Positions 8,273-17,280 of a stretch of 64,000 bases of DNA are shown here, one piece after another. A model generated the notes under the pieces. It was not told the DNA's origin. It searched no databases and saw only the letters and a list, made by a program, of their open reading frames with translations. This stretch comes from Lysinimonas soli. Its GTDB lineage: Bacteria > Actinomycetota > Actinomycetes > Actinomycetales > Microbacteriaceae. The DNA is taken from positions 1,302,001-1,366,000 of the forward strand of contig NZ_JBHSMG010000001.1 of assembly GCF_042655435.1 (NCBI RefSeq), written 5' to 3'. Within the stretch, counting starts at the first letter, position 1, and every line of letters begins with the position of its first letter. The position numbers and the translations under genes were made by a program.

Positions 8273-8919
8273 GCCACGGACTCCCTCTCGTCGCGCACCT
8301 GTGCGAGCACGCTAGCGAAGGTCGCGGCGTCCTGAGCCCCCGACACCCCGTACTTGCCGTCGATCACGAAGAACGGGACGCCCTGGATGCCGTACTCGAC
8401 GGCCAGCGCCTGATCGGCGCGCACCGCGGCCAGGTGCTCCTGCGCGGTCAACGAGCGCACGACATCGTCGCGGTCGAAGCCCAGCTCGGCCGCGAGATCC
8501 GCCAGCTGGTCGATACGGCCGAGGTGCCGGCCCTCCTCGAAGTACGCGGCCAACAGCCGCTCCTTCATCTCGAGCTGGCGCCCGTGCGCCTTGGCGTAGT
8601 GGATCAGCTGGTGGCCGAGCACGGTGTTGGTGTGCTGCAGGGCGTCGTAGTCGTAGTGCAGACCGACCGTCTCGGCGATGCCGGTGACCCGCTCCAGCAT
8701 CCCGTCGACCTGATCGGCCGGAAAGCCCCGTCCGACGAGGTAGTCCTGCTCGCTGCCGTCGAAGTCGACGGGGGTGTCGGGCGAGAGTTCGTAGGAGTGG
8801 TACTCCACCTCGACCTCGCCGCCGAACTCGGCGGCCCCCGCTTCGAACTTGCGCTTGCCGATGAAGCACCAGGGGCAGGCGATGTCGCTCCAGACGTCCA
8901 CCTTGATGGGAGTACTCAT
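8269..8919 (-). CDS. DsbA-family oxidoreductase, FrnE-like
   Basis: Cytoplasmic thioredoxin-fold protein of the FrnE/2-hydroxychromene-2-carboxylate isomerase group, 216 residues. The CPWC active site is at residues 15-18 (WSDIACPWCFIGKRKFE). The inserted helical domain follows, and the cis-Pro segment is GIQGVPFFVIDGKYGVSGAQ. There is no signal peptide, so it acts in the cytosol. Members are implicated in thiol-disulfide exchange under stress. The next gene (57 residues) starts inside its stop codon region. A CPBP protease gene ends 24 bp beyond its start-codon side. Confidence 0.92.
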   Translation of the reverse strand: MSTPIKVDVWSDIACPWCFIGKRKFEAGAAEFGGEVEVEYHSYELSPDTPVDFDGSEQDYLVGRGFPADQVDGMLERVTGIAETVGLHYDYDALQHTNTVLGHQLIHYAKAHGRQLEMKERLLAAYFEEGRHLGRIDQLADLAAELGFDRDDVVRSLTAQEHLAAVRADQALAVEYGIQGVPFFVIDGKYGVSGAQDAATFASVLAQVRDERESVA

Positions 8920-8942
8920 GACAGAGACAACAGGGTGACGCG

Positions 8943-9902
8943 TCAGCTATTCCCGGCCAGCGGCTCGAGCACGATCCGGATGCCGCGGCGCCGTGCCATC
9001 CACTCGACGAGCAGCACGTAGATCGCCATCGTGACGATCGTGACCAGGAGCGACAGGAGGTCGCCCGCGCCGCCCGTGTTGCGCGTGGTGCCGGTAATGC
9101 TCGACGCCAGGGTGAGGAAGGCGATCGTGTTGTTGGCCGCGTGCAGCGCGATGCCGGCCTCGATGCCGCCCGTGCGCCAGGTGAGGTAGCCCGCCACCAG
9201 GGCGAAGACGAAGACATCGACGGTCGCCCAGCCGATGTACTGGGTGTGCGCGGCGGCGAACAGCACCGCGGCGAGCGGGATCGTGATCAGGACCGGACGG
9301 ATCCACGAGCCGAACATCTGCAGCACGAGGCCGCGAAACGCGAACTCCTCGGCCGCCGCCTGGATCGGGGTCAGCACGACCACGATCAGAGCGCAGAGCA
9401 GGAAGGAGCCGAGGGGAACGGTCGGGGCCACGAGGACTCCCCCGCCCTCCAGCAGCGGGAGGAGGAAGAGTCCGACGCCATTGGCGATCAGCGTGATCAG
9501 GAGCGCCGGAACCAGGCACAGCGCCATCCAGCCCCAGCGCAAACGGAAGGCCACCGAGCGCAGCACCGACAGCGGCCTCAGACCGACGATCCGGTAGGCA
9601 AGCAGTACGGCCGGGAGCAACGTCGCCACCCCGCCAAGCCCGACGATGAGCGAGAGCGGGTTGCCCGCATCGATCAACAGGAAGCGCGTGACATCCGCGA
9701 TCAGGTGCTGCGGCGTGTCGGTGCGCAGTCCGCCGCGCAGCAGTTCGAGGATGACGCCCGCCCCGGCGAACACCACTTGGAACGCGATCCACAGGAACGC
9801 GGCCGCGACGAAAGCGACCAGCGGCTTCCACCACCGGTACCCCGGCAGGGCATGCAGCAGCCGCGGATAGCGGAGCGGGGGCAGGGCCCCGGCCGCCGTC
9901 AC
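8943..9902 (-). CDS. CPBP-family intramembrane metalloprotease
   Basis: Polytopic membrane protein of the CAAX-protease/bacteriocin-processing (ABI) family, 319 residues. All three metal/catalytic motifs are present: EEFAFR (Glu185, Glu186, Arg190), FAAAH with His219, and HAANN with His254 and Asn258. They sit between about eight hydrophobic segments. It starts with GTG at 9902 in a GTGA overlap with the glyS stop, so it is translationally coupled. An open frame continues far upstream antisense to nothing real in glyS and was not used. Substrate is unknown. Roles in the family include prenyl-protein processing and bacteriocin immunity. Confidence 0.9.
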   Translation of the reverse strand: MTAAGALPPLRYPRLLHALPGYRWWKPLVAFVAAAFLWIAFQVVFAGAGVILELLRGGLRTDTPQHLIADVTRFLLIDAGNPLSLIVGLGGVATLLPAVLLAYRIVGLRPLSVLRSVAFRLRWGWMALCLVPALLITLIANGVGLFLLPLLEGGGVLVAPTVPLGSFLLCALIVVVLTPIQAAAEEFAFRGLVLQMFGSWIRPVLITIPLAAVLFAAAHTQYIGWATVDVFVFALVAGYLTWRTGGIEAGIALHAANNTIAFLTLASSITGTTRNTGGAGDLLSLLVTIVTMAIYVLLVEWMARRRGIRIVLEPLAGNS

Positions 9903-11284
9903 GATCCGAGCAGCCGCTCGGCCAGGTACCCGGTGAGCCGGTCGAGCGACACCCGCTCCTGCGACATGGTGTCGCGTTCGCGCACGGTGACCGCCCGGTC
10001 GTCGAGGGTGTCGAAGTCGACGGTCACCGCGAACGGCGTGCCGATCTCGTCCTGACGGCGGTAGCGACGGCCGATCGCGCCGGCGTCGTCGAACTCGATC
10101 ATCCAGTGCTTGCGCAGCTCGGCGGCCAGCTCCTTCGCGACGGGCGACAGCTGTTCGTTGCGCGACAGCGGCAGCACGGCGACCTTGATCGGAGCGAGCC
10201 TGCGGTCGAGACGCAGCACGGTGCGCTTGTCGACGCCGCCCTTGGTGTTGGGTGCCTCGTCCTCGGCGTAGGCGTCGACCAGGAAGGCCATCAGCGCGCG
10301 GGTCAAACCGAACGCCGGCTCGATCACGTAGGGGATCCAGCGCTCGTTCTTGGTCTGATCGAAGTACGACAGGTCGACACCGGACTTCTCGGAGTGGGTC
10401 CTGAGGTCGAAATCGGTGCGGTTCGCGACGCCCATCAGCTCGCCCCACTCGCTTCCCGCGAAGCGGAAGCGGTATTCGAGGTCGATCGTGCGCTTCGAAT
10501 AGTGCGAGAGCTTCTCTTTCGGGTGCTCGTAGCGGCGGATGTTCTGCGGGTCGATGCCGTGACCGACGTAGAACTCCTCGCTGGCGTCGATCCAGTAGTC
10601 GAACCAGGTCTCGTCGGTTCCGGGCTCGACGAAGAACTCCATCTCCATCTGCTCGAACTCGCGGGTGCGGAAGATGAAGTTGCCGGGCGTGATCTCGTTG
10701 CGGAAGCTCTTGCCGATCTGGGCGATGCCGAACGGCGGCTTCATGCGGGCACTCGAGAGCACGTTGGCGAAGTTGACGAAGATGCCCTGCGCGGTCTCGG
10801 GGCGCAGGTAGGCGAGGCCGTCCTCGTCGTCCACCGCACCGAGGAAGGTCTTGAGCAGGCCGGAGAAGTTGCGCGGCTCCGTCCAGGCGCCGGGCTGGCC
10901 GGTATCGGGGTCGCGGATGTCGGCGAGGCCGTTCACCGGCGGATGCCCGTGCTTCTCCTCGTAGGCCTCCAGCAGATGGTCGGCCCGGTAGCGCTTGTGG
11001 GTGTGCAGCGACTCGATCAGAGGGTCCGAGAACACCTCGACGTGACCGGATGCCTCCCAGACCTGGCGGGGAAGGATGATCGAGGAGTCGATGCCGACGA
11101 TGTCGTCGCGCCCCTGCACCATGAACTTCCACCACTCGCGCTTGATGTTCTCTTTCAGCGCGGCGCCGAGCGGGCCGTAGTCCCAGGCCGAGCGGGATCC
11201 CCCGTAGATCTCCCCCGACTGGTAGACGAAGCCACGGCGCTTCGCGAGGGAGATGATCGAATCGAGCGGATTGGGCGTGGCCAC
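9899..11284 (-). CDS. glyS: Glycyl-tRNA synthetase (dimeric type)
   Basis: Class II aminoacyl-tRNA synthetase charging tRNA(Gly), 461 residues, the eukaryote-like alpha2 form. It begins with the typical SIISLAKRRGFVYQSGEIYGG segment. Class II motif 2 is seen as FRNEITPGNFIFRTREFEQME, and motif 3 contains GLTRALMAFL. A C-terminal anticodon-binding domain starts near APIKVAVLPLSRNEQL. The start is GTG at 11284 with GGAG about 10 nt upstream. Confidence 0.98.
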   Translation of the reverse strand: MATPNPLDSIISLAKRRGFVYQSGEIYGGSRSAWDYGPLGAALKENIKREWWKFMVQGRDDIVGIDSSIILPRQVWEASGHVEVFSDPLIESLHTHKRYRADHLLEAYEEKHGHPPVNGLADIRDPDTGQPGAWTEPRNFSGLLKTFLGAVDDEDGLAYLRPETAQGIFVNFANVLSSARMKPPFGIAQIGKSFRNEITPGNFIFRTREFEQMEMEFFVEPGTDETWFDYWIDASEEFYVGHGIDPQNIRRYEHPKEKLSHYSKRTIDLEYRFRFAGSEWGELMGVANRTDFDLRTHSEKSGVDLSYFDQTKNERWIPYVIEPAFGLTRALMAFLVDAYAEDEAPNTKGGVDKRTVLRLDRRLAPIKVAVLPLSRNEQLSPVAKELAAELRKHWMIEFDDAGAIGRRYRRQDEIGTPFAVTVDFDTLDDRAVTVRERDTMSQERVSLDRLTGYLAERLLGS

Positions 11285-11374
11285 GAGGTGAACTCCAGGG
11301 GTCAGCCGCGCTGGCTGCGCGGTCGCGATGTGCGTGATCAGCCTATCGACGATCTGCGACCGGCCCCGCCGCGC

Positions 11375-12421
11375 TCAGGAGCGCAGCGCCTGCACCACCC
11401 GGACGACGTCGCTGGGGTCGTTCCAGAGGTGGAACGACGCGCGCAGACGCCCCGCGCGGCCGGAGACGCGGACGCCGGCGTCGATCAGCTTCCTGAGGTC
11501 GTGACCCGAGGCATCCGGCCAGGTGACGATCGCCTGATGCTGCAACGGAATGCCGAGCGCCTCGCACAACTGGTCGCCCAGTCCCGAGGTGAGATCCCAG
11601 ACCTCCGCCAGGTCGAGACCGGCGAACAGGCCGATGGACTGCTCGGCGCCGATCCAGGCCTGCCAGGCCGGCGAGACGTCGAACCGCCGCGCGTCGCGGG
11701 CGAGCGCCATCGCCGGGCCGTAGACGCTCGACCACACGTCGTCACCCGCGTACCAGCCCGCCTGCAGCGGGGTCAGCAGCGGATCGATCCGCTCGCTCAC
11801 CGTCAGGAAGGCGACCCCGCGCGGCGCGCACAGCCACTTGTAGCTGTGGCACACCGTGATGTCGAAGAGCGCCGCATCGACCGGATGCACCCCCGCCGCC
11901 TGGGTGAAGTCGCAGAAGGTCATCGTGCCGGTGCGGGCCGCGGCCGCGCGGATCCCCTCGACATCGGCGATCACCCCGGTCGCGGACTGCACGAACGAGA
12001 AGACGACCAGCCAGGTGTCGTCGGCGATCGAGTCGGCCAGCGCCTCGAGGGGAACCGAGCGCACCCGGATGCCGGGCCGCTGCAGGAACGGGAACTCGAT
12101 CGACGAGAAGTCGCCGTCCGCCACGAGCACCTCGGCCCCGTCGGGAACGGCCGCCGCGACCAGGGAGGTGAGCACGGAGGTCTGCGACCCCTGCGCGACG
12201 CGCGACTCGGGAACCCCGACCAGCCGGGCGTAGTGCCCGCGGGTGCGGGCGATCACGGGGTCGTAGCCCTGCGGGTCGCGCTGGGCGGCGGCCCAGGCGT
12301 CCAGGTCGGCGCGGAGAGCATCGACGGCATCCCGGGGCGGGATGCCGATCGAAGCGACCGCGAGGTAGCCGCGCGGATCGCCGAACTGGGTGATCGCGGC
12401 GGCGAGGGAGTCGGACGTCAT
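11375..12421 (-). CDS. PLP-dependent class V aminotransferase
   Basis: 348-residue fold-type I PLP enzyme of the class V family (isopenicillin N epimerase/kynureninase/desulfurase relatives). The Schiff-base Lys is in CHSYKWLCAPRGVAFL, the PLP-phosphate region is QGSQTSVLTSLVAAAV, and the Asp/Gln pair is in FCDFTQAAGVHPVD. No desulfurase Cys loop is present, so it is not another NifS. It follows the cysteine desulfurase gene of the nad operon by 65 bp on the same strand and may be co-transcribed. Whether it belongs to NAD or tryptophan-kynurenine metabolism is unknown. An open frame runs upstream into the desulfurase gene but is out of frame with it. Confidence 0.8.
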   Translation of the reverse strand: MTSDSLAAAITQFGDPRGYLAVASIGIPPRDAVDALRADLDAWAAAQRDPQGYDPVIARTRGHYARLVGVPESRVAQGSQTSVLTSLVAAAVPDGAEVLVADGDFSSIEFPFLQRPGIRVRSVPLEALADSIADDTWLVVFSFVQSATGVIADVEGIRAAAARTGTMTFCDFTQAAGVHPVDAALFDITVCHSYKWLCAPRGVAFLTVSERIDPLLTPLQAGWYAGDDVWSSVYGPAMALARDARRFDVSPAWQAWIGAEQSIGLFAGLDLAEVWDLTSGLGDQLCEALGIPLQHQAIVTWPDASGHDLRKLIDAGVRVSGRAGRLRASFHLWNDPSDVVRVVQALRS

Positions 12422-12486
12422 CCCCCGATGATGGTCGGCGGCGGCAGCGGCCACAAGAGACCACCCGGCGGTTCGTGGCCGTCGCC

Positions 12487-13620
12487 TCAGTGGGCCAGCA
12501 ACGCGTCGATGGCCTCGCGCACGCCTCGCACCGCCTGATCGGCATCCGCCCGCGTGCTGTCGTAGCCGAGCGTGAACCGCACGGCGGTCTGAGCGAGTTC
12601 GGCGGAAACACCGGTCGCGAGCAGCACGTGCGAAGGCTCGTCGCTGCCCGCCGCGCAGGCCGAGCCGCTCGAGCAGACGATCCCGTGCGCCTCGAGACGC
12701 AGCAGCACCGCCTCGCCGCTGGTGCCGGGAAACACGAACGAGGCCGAGTTGGGCAGTCGTCGCGCGCGCGGTCCGGTCAGGCGGGCGGTCGGCACGTCCG
12801 CGAGGATGCCGTCGATGAGGGCGTCGCGCACCGCCTCGACGGCGGCCGCCTCTGGCCGGGACGCCGCCGCGAGCCGCATCGCCACCGCCAGGCCGACGAT
12901 CGCCGCGACGTTCTCGGTGCCCGACCGGCGTCCGCGCTCCTGCCCGCCACCGTGCAGCAGGGGCTCGAGCGGGGTGCCGGACCGGAGCGCGAGCACGCCG
13001 ATCCCCTTCGGCGCCCCCAGCTTGTGTCCCGCGACCGAGAGCGCGTCGACCCCGAGCCGGCGAAGACCCACCTCGAGCCAGCCCGCGGACTGCACCGCGT
13101 CGGTGTGGAACGGGACGCCCTGCGCCCGCGCGAGGGCGGCCAGCTCGGCGACCGGCTGGATCGTGCCGATCTCGTTGTTGGCGTGCGCGATGCTCACCAG
13201 GGTCGTGTCGGGGGTCAGCAGCCGCGCGAGGGCGGCCGCATCGACGAGTCCCTCGCGGTCGACCGGGACCTCGACGATCGTGAACCCGTGCAGGCGGCGC
13301 AGATAGTCGCAGCTCTCGAGCACCGCCTCGTGCTCGATCGCCGTCGTGAGGATGCGGCGCCCGCGCGGCTGTGCCAGAGCGATGCCCTTGACGGCGAGGT
13401 TGTCGGCCTCCGTTCCGCCCGAGGTGAAGATCAGCTCCGAGGCGCGGCAGTCGAGCTGCGCCGCGATCGTCTCGCGGGCCGCCGCCAGCGCCCGGGCCGC
13501 CTGCTCCCCCAGCTCGTGGTGGCTGCTCGGGTTGCCGAACTCGCCGGTGAGGTACGGCCACATCGCCTCGAGCACCTCGCGGCGAACCGGGCCGGTCGCA
13601 GCATGGTCGAGGTAGATCAC
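12487..13620 (-). CDS. Cysteine desulfurase (NifS/IscS-like) of the nad operon
   Basis: 377-residue PLP enzyme that takes sulfur from cysteine for Fe-S assembly. It begins IYLDHAATGPVRREVLEAM. It has the PLP Lys in SVAGHKLGAPKGIG, the early SGGTEADNLAVKG segment, and the catalytic Cys in VCSSGSACAAGSDEPSH followed by the ALQ-like VRFTLGYDSTRAD end. The start is GTG at 13620 in a GTGA overlap with nadC. Location at the end of nadA-nadB-nadC points to loading the [4Fe-4S] cluster of quinolinate synthase NadA. That link is inferred from context. Confidence 0.93.
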   Translation of the reverse strand: MIYLDHAATGPVRREVLEAMWPYLTGEFGNPSSHHELGEQAARALAAARETIAAQLDCRASELIFTSGGTEADNLAVKGIALAQPRGRRILTTAIEHEAVLESCDYLRRLHGFTIVEVPVDREGLVDAAALARLLTPDTTLVSIAHANNEIGTIQPVAELAALARAQGVPFHTDAVQSAGWLEVGLRRLGVDALSVAGHKLGAPKGIGVLALRSGTPLEPLLHGGGQERGRRSGTENVAAIVGLAVAMRLAAASRPEAAAVEAVRDALIDGILADVPTARLTGPRARRLPNSASFVFPGTSGEAVLLRLEAHGIVCSSGSACAAGSDEPSHVLLATGVSAELAQTAVRFTLGYDSTRADADQAVRGVREAIDALLAH

Positions 13621-14462
13621 GCAACGACCTCGACATCCAGACCCAGGTCGAGTGCGCGGACCCCGTGGGTGAGCGCGCCGACCGAGATCAGGTCGACGCC
13701 GGTGCGGGCGATCGCGGCGACCGTGTCGAGTGAGACGCCGCCACTGGCCTCGATCAGGGCTCGGCCGGCGACGATCGCGACCCCCTCGCGCAGCTCGTCG
13801 ACGGTGAAGTTGTCGAGCATGATCGTGTCGACGCCCGCGGCGACCACCGTCTCGATCTGGTCCAGGCGATCGACCTCGACCTCGAGGTGCGTGGTGTGCC
13901 CGATGCGGGTGCGCGCCTCGCGGATCGCGTCGCCGAGCTCGCGACCCGAGGCGGCGAGCACCGCCAGGTGGTTGTCCTTGGCGAGCACGGCATCCGAGAG
14001 CGAGAAGCGGTGGTTGTGTCCGCCGCCGTCGCGCACCGCCTGGCGTTCGAGCGCACGCAGCCCCGGGGTGGTCTTGCGGGTGTCGACGATGCGCGCCCCG
14101 GTGCCGGCCGCCTCGGCGACGAAGCGGGCGGTCAGGGTGGCGATTCCCGACATCCGCTGGATGAGGTTGAGACCGATCCGCTCGGCCCGCAACACAGAGC
14201 GGGCCGACCCGTCGACGCGGGCGAGCGCGTCGCCGGGCTCGAACCGCTCGCCGTCGTACGCGAGCAGCTCGACGCTCGTGCCGGGGTCGACGAGTTCGAA
14301 CACCCGCGCGAAGACCCGGATGCCGCTGAGCACTCCCGCTTCGCGCGCGGCGAGACCGGCCACGGCCCTGGCCGACTCGGGAAGGAAGACCTCCGAGGTC
14401 ACGTCGCCCCACGGCGCGTCTTCGGCGAGCGCGCGGAGGATCACCTCATCGACGGGGTTCAT
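13617..14462 (-). CDS. nadC: Nicotinate-nucleotide pyrophosphorylase (quinolinate phosphoribosyltransferase)
   Basis: Converts quinolinate and PRPP to nicotinate mononucleotide with release of CO2, the last step of de novo NaMN synthesis. The 281-residue product shows the family's EDAPWGDVTSE start, the TRKTTPGLRALERQAVRDGGG active-site segment, HNHRFSLSDAVLAKDNHL, and the EASGGVSLDTVAAIARTGVD phosphate-binding end. ATG at 14462 overlaps the nadB stop (ATGA). Confidence 0.97.
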   Translation of the reverse strand: MNPVDEVILRALAEDAPWGDVTSEVFLPESARAVAGLAAREAGVLSGIRVFARVFELVDPGTSVELLAYDGERFEPGDALARVDGSARSVLRAERIGLNLIQRMSGIATLTARFVAEAAGTGARIVDTRKTTPGLRALERQAVRDGGGHNHRFSLSDAVLAKDNHLAVLAASGRELGDAIREARTRIGHTTHLEVEVDRLDQIETVVAAGVDTIMLDNFTVDELREGVAIVAGRALIEASGGVSLDTVAAIARTGVDLISVGALTHGVRALDLGLDVEVVA

Positions 14463-15985
14463 CGGACCACCTCCAGGGTGTCGGCCGCGAACGCGGCGCT
14501 GGTCTCGGGGAAGTCGGACCGGTGATGCGCGCCGCGCGACTCCTCACGCACGAGGGCCGCGGCGGTCATGAGCCGGGCGAGGTCGAGCAGATTGCGGTTC
14601 TCGAGCTCGCGCACCGTGCGCGGTTCCTGGTCGCGGGCGGTGTCGCCCCGGCTCCACTCGTCCAGGCGCGATGCCGCCGCCTCGAGACCGGCCGCATCCC
14701 GCTCGAGTCCGACCTGGCGCCACATCAGCTCCTGCAGCTGCGAGCGGCTCAGGCGAAGGCTCGACGGCAGTTCTCCTGCCGGCCGCTGCGGCTCGGCGCG
14801 GGGCACCGGCGAACCGTCCGCGTCGAGCGCCTCCGCCGCGCGCCAGGCGAAGACGAGCGACTCGAGCAACGAGTTCGACGCCAGCCGATTCGCGCCGTGC
14901 ACACCCGTGTGGGCTGCCTCGCCGACCGCGTACAGGCCCGGGATCGAGCTGCGCCCGTCGATGTCGGTGTGGATGCCGCCCATCCAGTAGTGGGCGGCGG
15001 GCGTCACCGGAACGGGCTCGCTCGCCCAGTCGATCCCGTGCTCGCGGCACACCGCCGTGATGCCGGGGAAGCGCTCCTCCAGCCGGGTGCGGCCGAGCAT
15101 CCGGGCGTCGAGGAGGGCGGGGCGGCCGCCCTGGGCGGCCATCGTGGCCGCGATCGCCCGCGCGACGATGTCGCGGGGGGCGAGTTCGGCATCCGGATGC
15201 ACCTCGAGCATGAAGCGGCGCCCGCTCTCGTCGAGCAGCACGGCGCCCTCGCCGCGCACGGCCTCCGAGACCAGCGGGTCGCCGGGAACCGCGAGCGAGG
15301 TCGGGTGGAACTGGTAGAACTCGAGGTCGGCCAGCACGGCGCCGGCGCGCGCGGCCGCGGCGATGCCGTCGCCGGTGGTCACCCCGGGGTTGGTGGTGTG
15401 CCGGTAGAGCTGACCGGCTCCGCCCGTGGCCAGCACGACCGCGTCCCCGAGCAGGCGCAGCGGCCGTCCGTCGGGCGCGATCGCGTCGATCCCGATGACC
15501 CGCTGCCCGGCATCGAGCACGAGATCGCGCAGGAAGGTGTGCTCGTGTACCTCGATGGCGAGCCCGGCGACCGCGCGCAGCAGGGCGAGCTCGATGGCGA
15601 GGCCCGTCGCATCGCCGCCCGCGTGCAGCACGCGACGTCGCGAGTGCGCCGCCTCGTGACCGCGGGCGAGTTCGCCGTCGATCCGGTCGAACTCGACGCC
15701 GAGCGCGATCAGCTCGCGGATGCGGCGCGGACCCTCGCTGCACAGCACCTCGACCGCGACCGGATCGCACAGCCCGGCCCCGGCGCGGAGCGTGTCGGCG
15801 ACATGCGCGGCGACGCTGTCGTCGGGGAACATCGCCGCGGCGATCCCGCCCTGCGCGTAGCGGGTGTTGCTCTCGGCGAGCTCGGCCTTGGTGACCAGCA
15901 TGACCTCGTGGCCGCCGCGCGTCATCGCGCGGTAGGCGGTGACGAGGCCCGCGATGCCGGTACCGACGACGACGATGCGCGCCAT
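14459..15985 (-). CDS. nadB: L-aspartate oxidase
   Basis: FAD enzyme oxidising L-aspartate to iminoaspartate, first step of quinolinate synthesis. From ATG at 15985 it has 508 residues. The Rossmann start is RIVVVGTGIAGLVTAYRA, followed by the SNTRYAQGGIAA motif, the active-site HPTSLAVPGDPLVSEAVRGEGA region, and the flavin-binding GLYAVGEAAHTGVHGANRLASNSL. It starts 1 bp after the nadA stop with GGAG upstream. A longer in-frame start exists at 16084 but lies inside nadA and adds a non-homologous extension. Confidence 0.97.
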   Translation of the reverse strand: MARIVVVGTGIAGLVTAYRAMTRGGHEVMLVTKAELAESNTRYAQGGIAAAMFPDDSVAAHVADTLRAGAGLCDPVAVEVLCSEGPRRIRELIALGVEFDRIDGELARGHEAAHSRRRVLHAGGDATGLAIELALLRAVAGLAIEVHEHTFLRDLVLDAGQRVIGIDAIAPDGRPLRLLGDAVVLATGGAGQLYRHTTNPGVTTGDGIAAAARAGAVLADLEFYQFHPTSLAVPGDPLVSEAVRGEGAVLLDESGRRFMLEVHPDAELAPRDIVARAIAATMAAQGGRPALLDARMLGRTRLEERFPGITAVCREHGIDWASEPVPVTPAAHYWMGGIHTDIDGRSSIPGLYAVGEAAHTGVHGANRLASNSLLESLVFAWRAAEALDADGSPVPRAEPQRPAGELPSSLRLSRSQLQELMWRQVGLERDAAGLEAAASRLDEWSRGDTARDQEPRTVRELENRNLLDLARLMTAAALVREESRGAHHRSDFPETSAAFAADTLEVVR

Positions 15986-15986
15986 C

Positions 15987-17279
15987 TCAGGCTCCGTGCG
16001 GCGCTGCGGGTGCCGGCACCGACCCGGCGGGTCGCGAGGCGAGCATGCGCTCGAGGGCGACGCGCGCGTCGGCGGCCACCGCATCCGGAACCTCGATCAC
16101 GTTGTGCGTCTCGCCGTTCACCAGGCCCTCGAGCACCCAGGCCAGGTACCCGGGGTGGATGCGGTACATCGTCGAGCACGGGCAGACCACCGGATCGAGG
16201 CAGAAGATCTCGTGCTGCGGGAACTCGGCCGCGAGCCGGTTGACCATGTTGACCTCGGTGCCGATCGCGAAGGTCGTCGGCTCGGTCGCGGCGGCGACCG
16301 CCCGGCGGATGTAGTCGGTCGAGCCGGCCTCGTCGGCCGCGTCGACGACCGCCATCGGGCACTCCGGATGCACGATCACCCGCACACCCGGGTGCTCGGC
16401 GCGCGCCCGCTCGACCTGCTCGACCGTGAAGCGCTTGTGCACCGAGCAGAAGCCGTGCCACAGCACGACCCTCGCGTCGAGCAGCTGCTCGGCGGTGTTG
16501 CCGCCGAGCGGGCCGCGTGGGTTCCACATCGGCATGCGCTCCAGCGGCACGCCCATCTTCTTGGCGGTGTTGCGGCCGAGGTGCTGATCCGGGAAGAACA
16601 GCACCCGCTGCCCGCGCTCGAAGGCCCACTCGAGCACCGTCTCGGCGTTCGAGCTGGTGCAGACGATTCCGCCGTGCCGGCCGCAGAACGCCTTGAGAGC
16701 GGCCGAGCTGTTCATGTAGGTGACGGGGATGATCGGGGCGCGGCCCTCGGCATCCGGCTCGGTGCCGTAGAGGGCTTCGAGCTGCTCCCAGCACTCCTCG
16801 ACCGAGTCGCTGTCGGCCATGTCGGCCATCGAGCAGCCCGCGGCCAGGTTGGGCAGGATCACCCGCTGGTGCTGCTGCGCCAGGATGTCGGCCGTCTCGG
16901 CCATGAAGTGCACCCCGCAGAACACGATGGTCTCGGCGTTCGGCACGGTCTGGGCCGCGTTCGCGAGTTGGAACGAGTCGCCGAGGAAGTCGGCATGCTG
17001 CACGATCTCGTCGCGCTGGTAGAAGTGGCCGAGGATCACGACGCGGTCGCCGAGGGCGGCCTTCGCGGCGCGGATCCGCTCGTGCAGCTCCTCGGTGGTG
17101 GCCCGCTGGTACTCGGCGGGCAGGCCGCCCTGGCGAGGCGCACCCGCCGGGATGACGTCGCCCATCGACGAGCCGGGGCCGTAGCCCGGGACGGTGTCGA
17201 AGCTCCACGGCTGCTTCGCGAGCTCGGGGGTGCACGCGGCGGCGGGGGCCGCCTGGATGGTCAGGGCGATCGAGGGCAT
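15987..17279 (-). CDS. nadA: Quinolinate synthase (4Fe-4S)
   Basis: Condenses iminoaspartate with dihydroxyacetone phosphate to quinolinate using a [4Fe-4S] cluster. 430 residues, the longer actinobacterial form. It shows VILGHFYQRDEIVQHADFLGDS, FCGVHFMAETADILA (first cluster Cys), CTSSNAETVLEWA (second), and a late CPCSTMYRIHPGYL segment (third). It follows the NrtR gene by 1 bp and precedes nadB by 1 bp, so the cluster is one tight operon. Confidence 0.97.
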   Translation of the reverse strand: MPSIALTIQAAPAAACTPELAKQPWSFDTVPGYGPGSSMGDVIPAGAPRQGGLPAEYQRATTEELHERIRAAKAALGDRVVILGHFYQRDEIVQHADFLGDSFQLANAAQTVPNAETIVFCGVHFMAETADILAQQHQRVILPNLAAGCSMADMADSDSVEECWEQLEALYGTEPDAEGRAPIIPVTYMNSSAALKAFCGRHGGIVCTSSNAETVLEWAFERGQRVLFFPDQHLGRNTAKKMGVPLERMPMWNPRGPLGGNTAEQLLDARVVLWHGFCSVHKRFTVEQVERARAEHPGVRVIVHPECPMAVVDAADEAGSTDYIRRAVAAATEPTTFAIGTEVNMVNRLAAEFPQHEIFCLDPVVCPCSTMYRIHPGYLAWVLEGLVNGETHNVIEVPDAVAADARVALERMLASRPAGSVPAPAAPHGA

Positions 17280-17280
17280 G

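Noticed and set aside
8943..11135. 730-codon minus frame that would fuse a glyS shadow to the CPBP protease
   Set aside because: The upstream part is a different frame of glyS. The protease has its own GTG in a GTGA overlap at 9902.
11375..13636. 753-codon frame joining the class V aminotransferase to an upstream extension
   Set aside because: The extension is an out-of-frame reading of the cysteine desulfurase gene.
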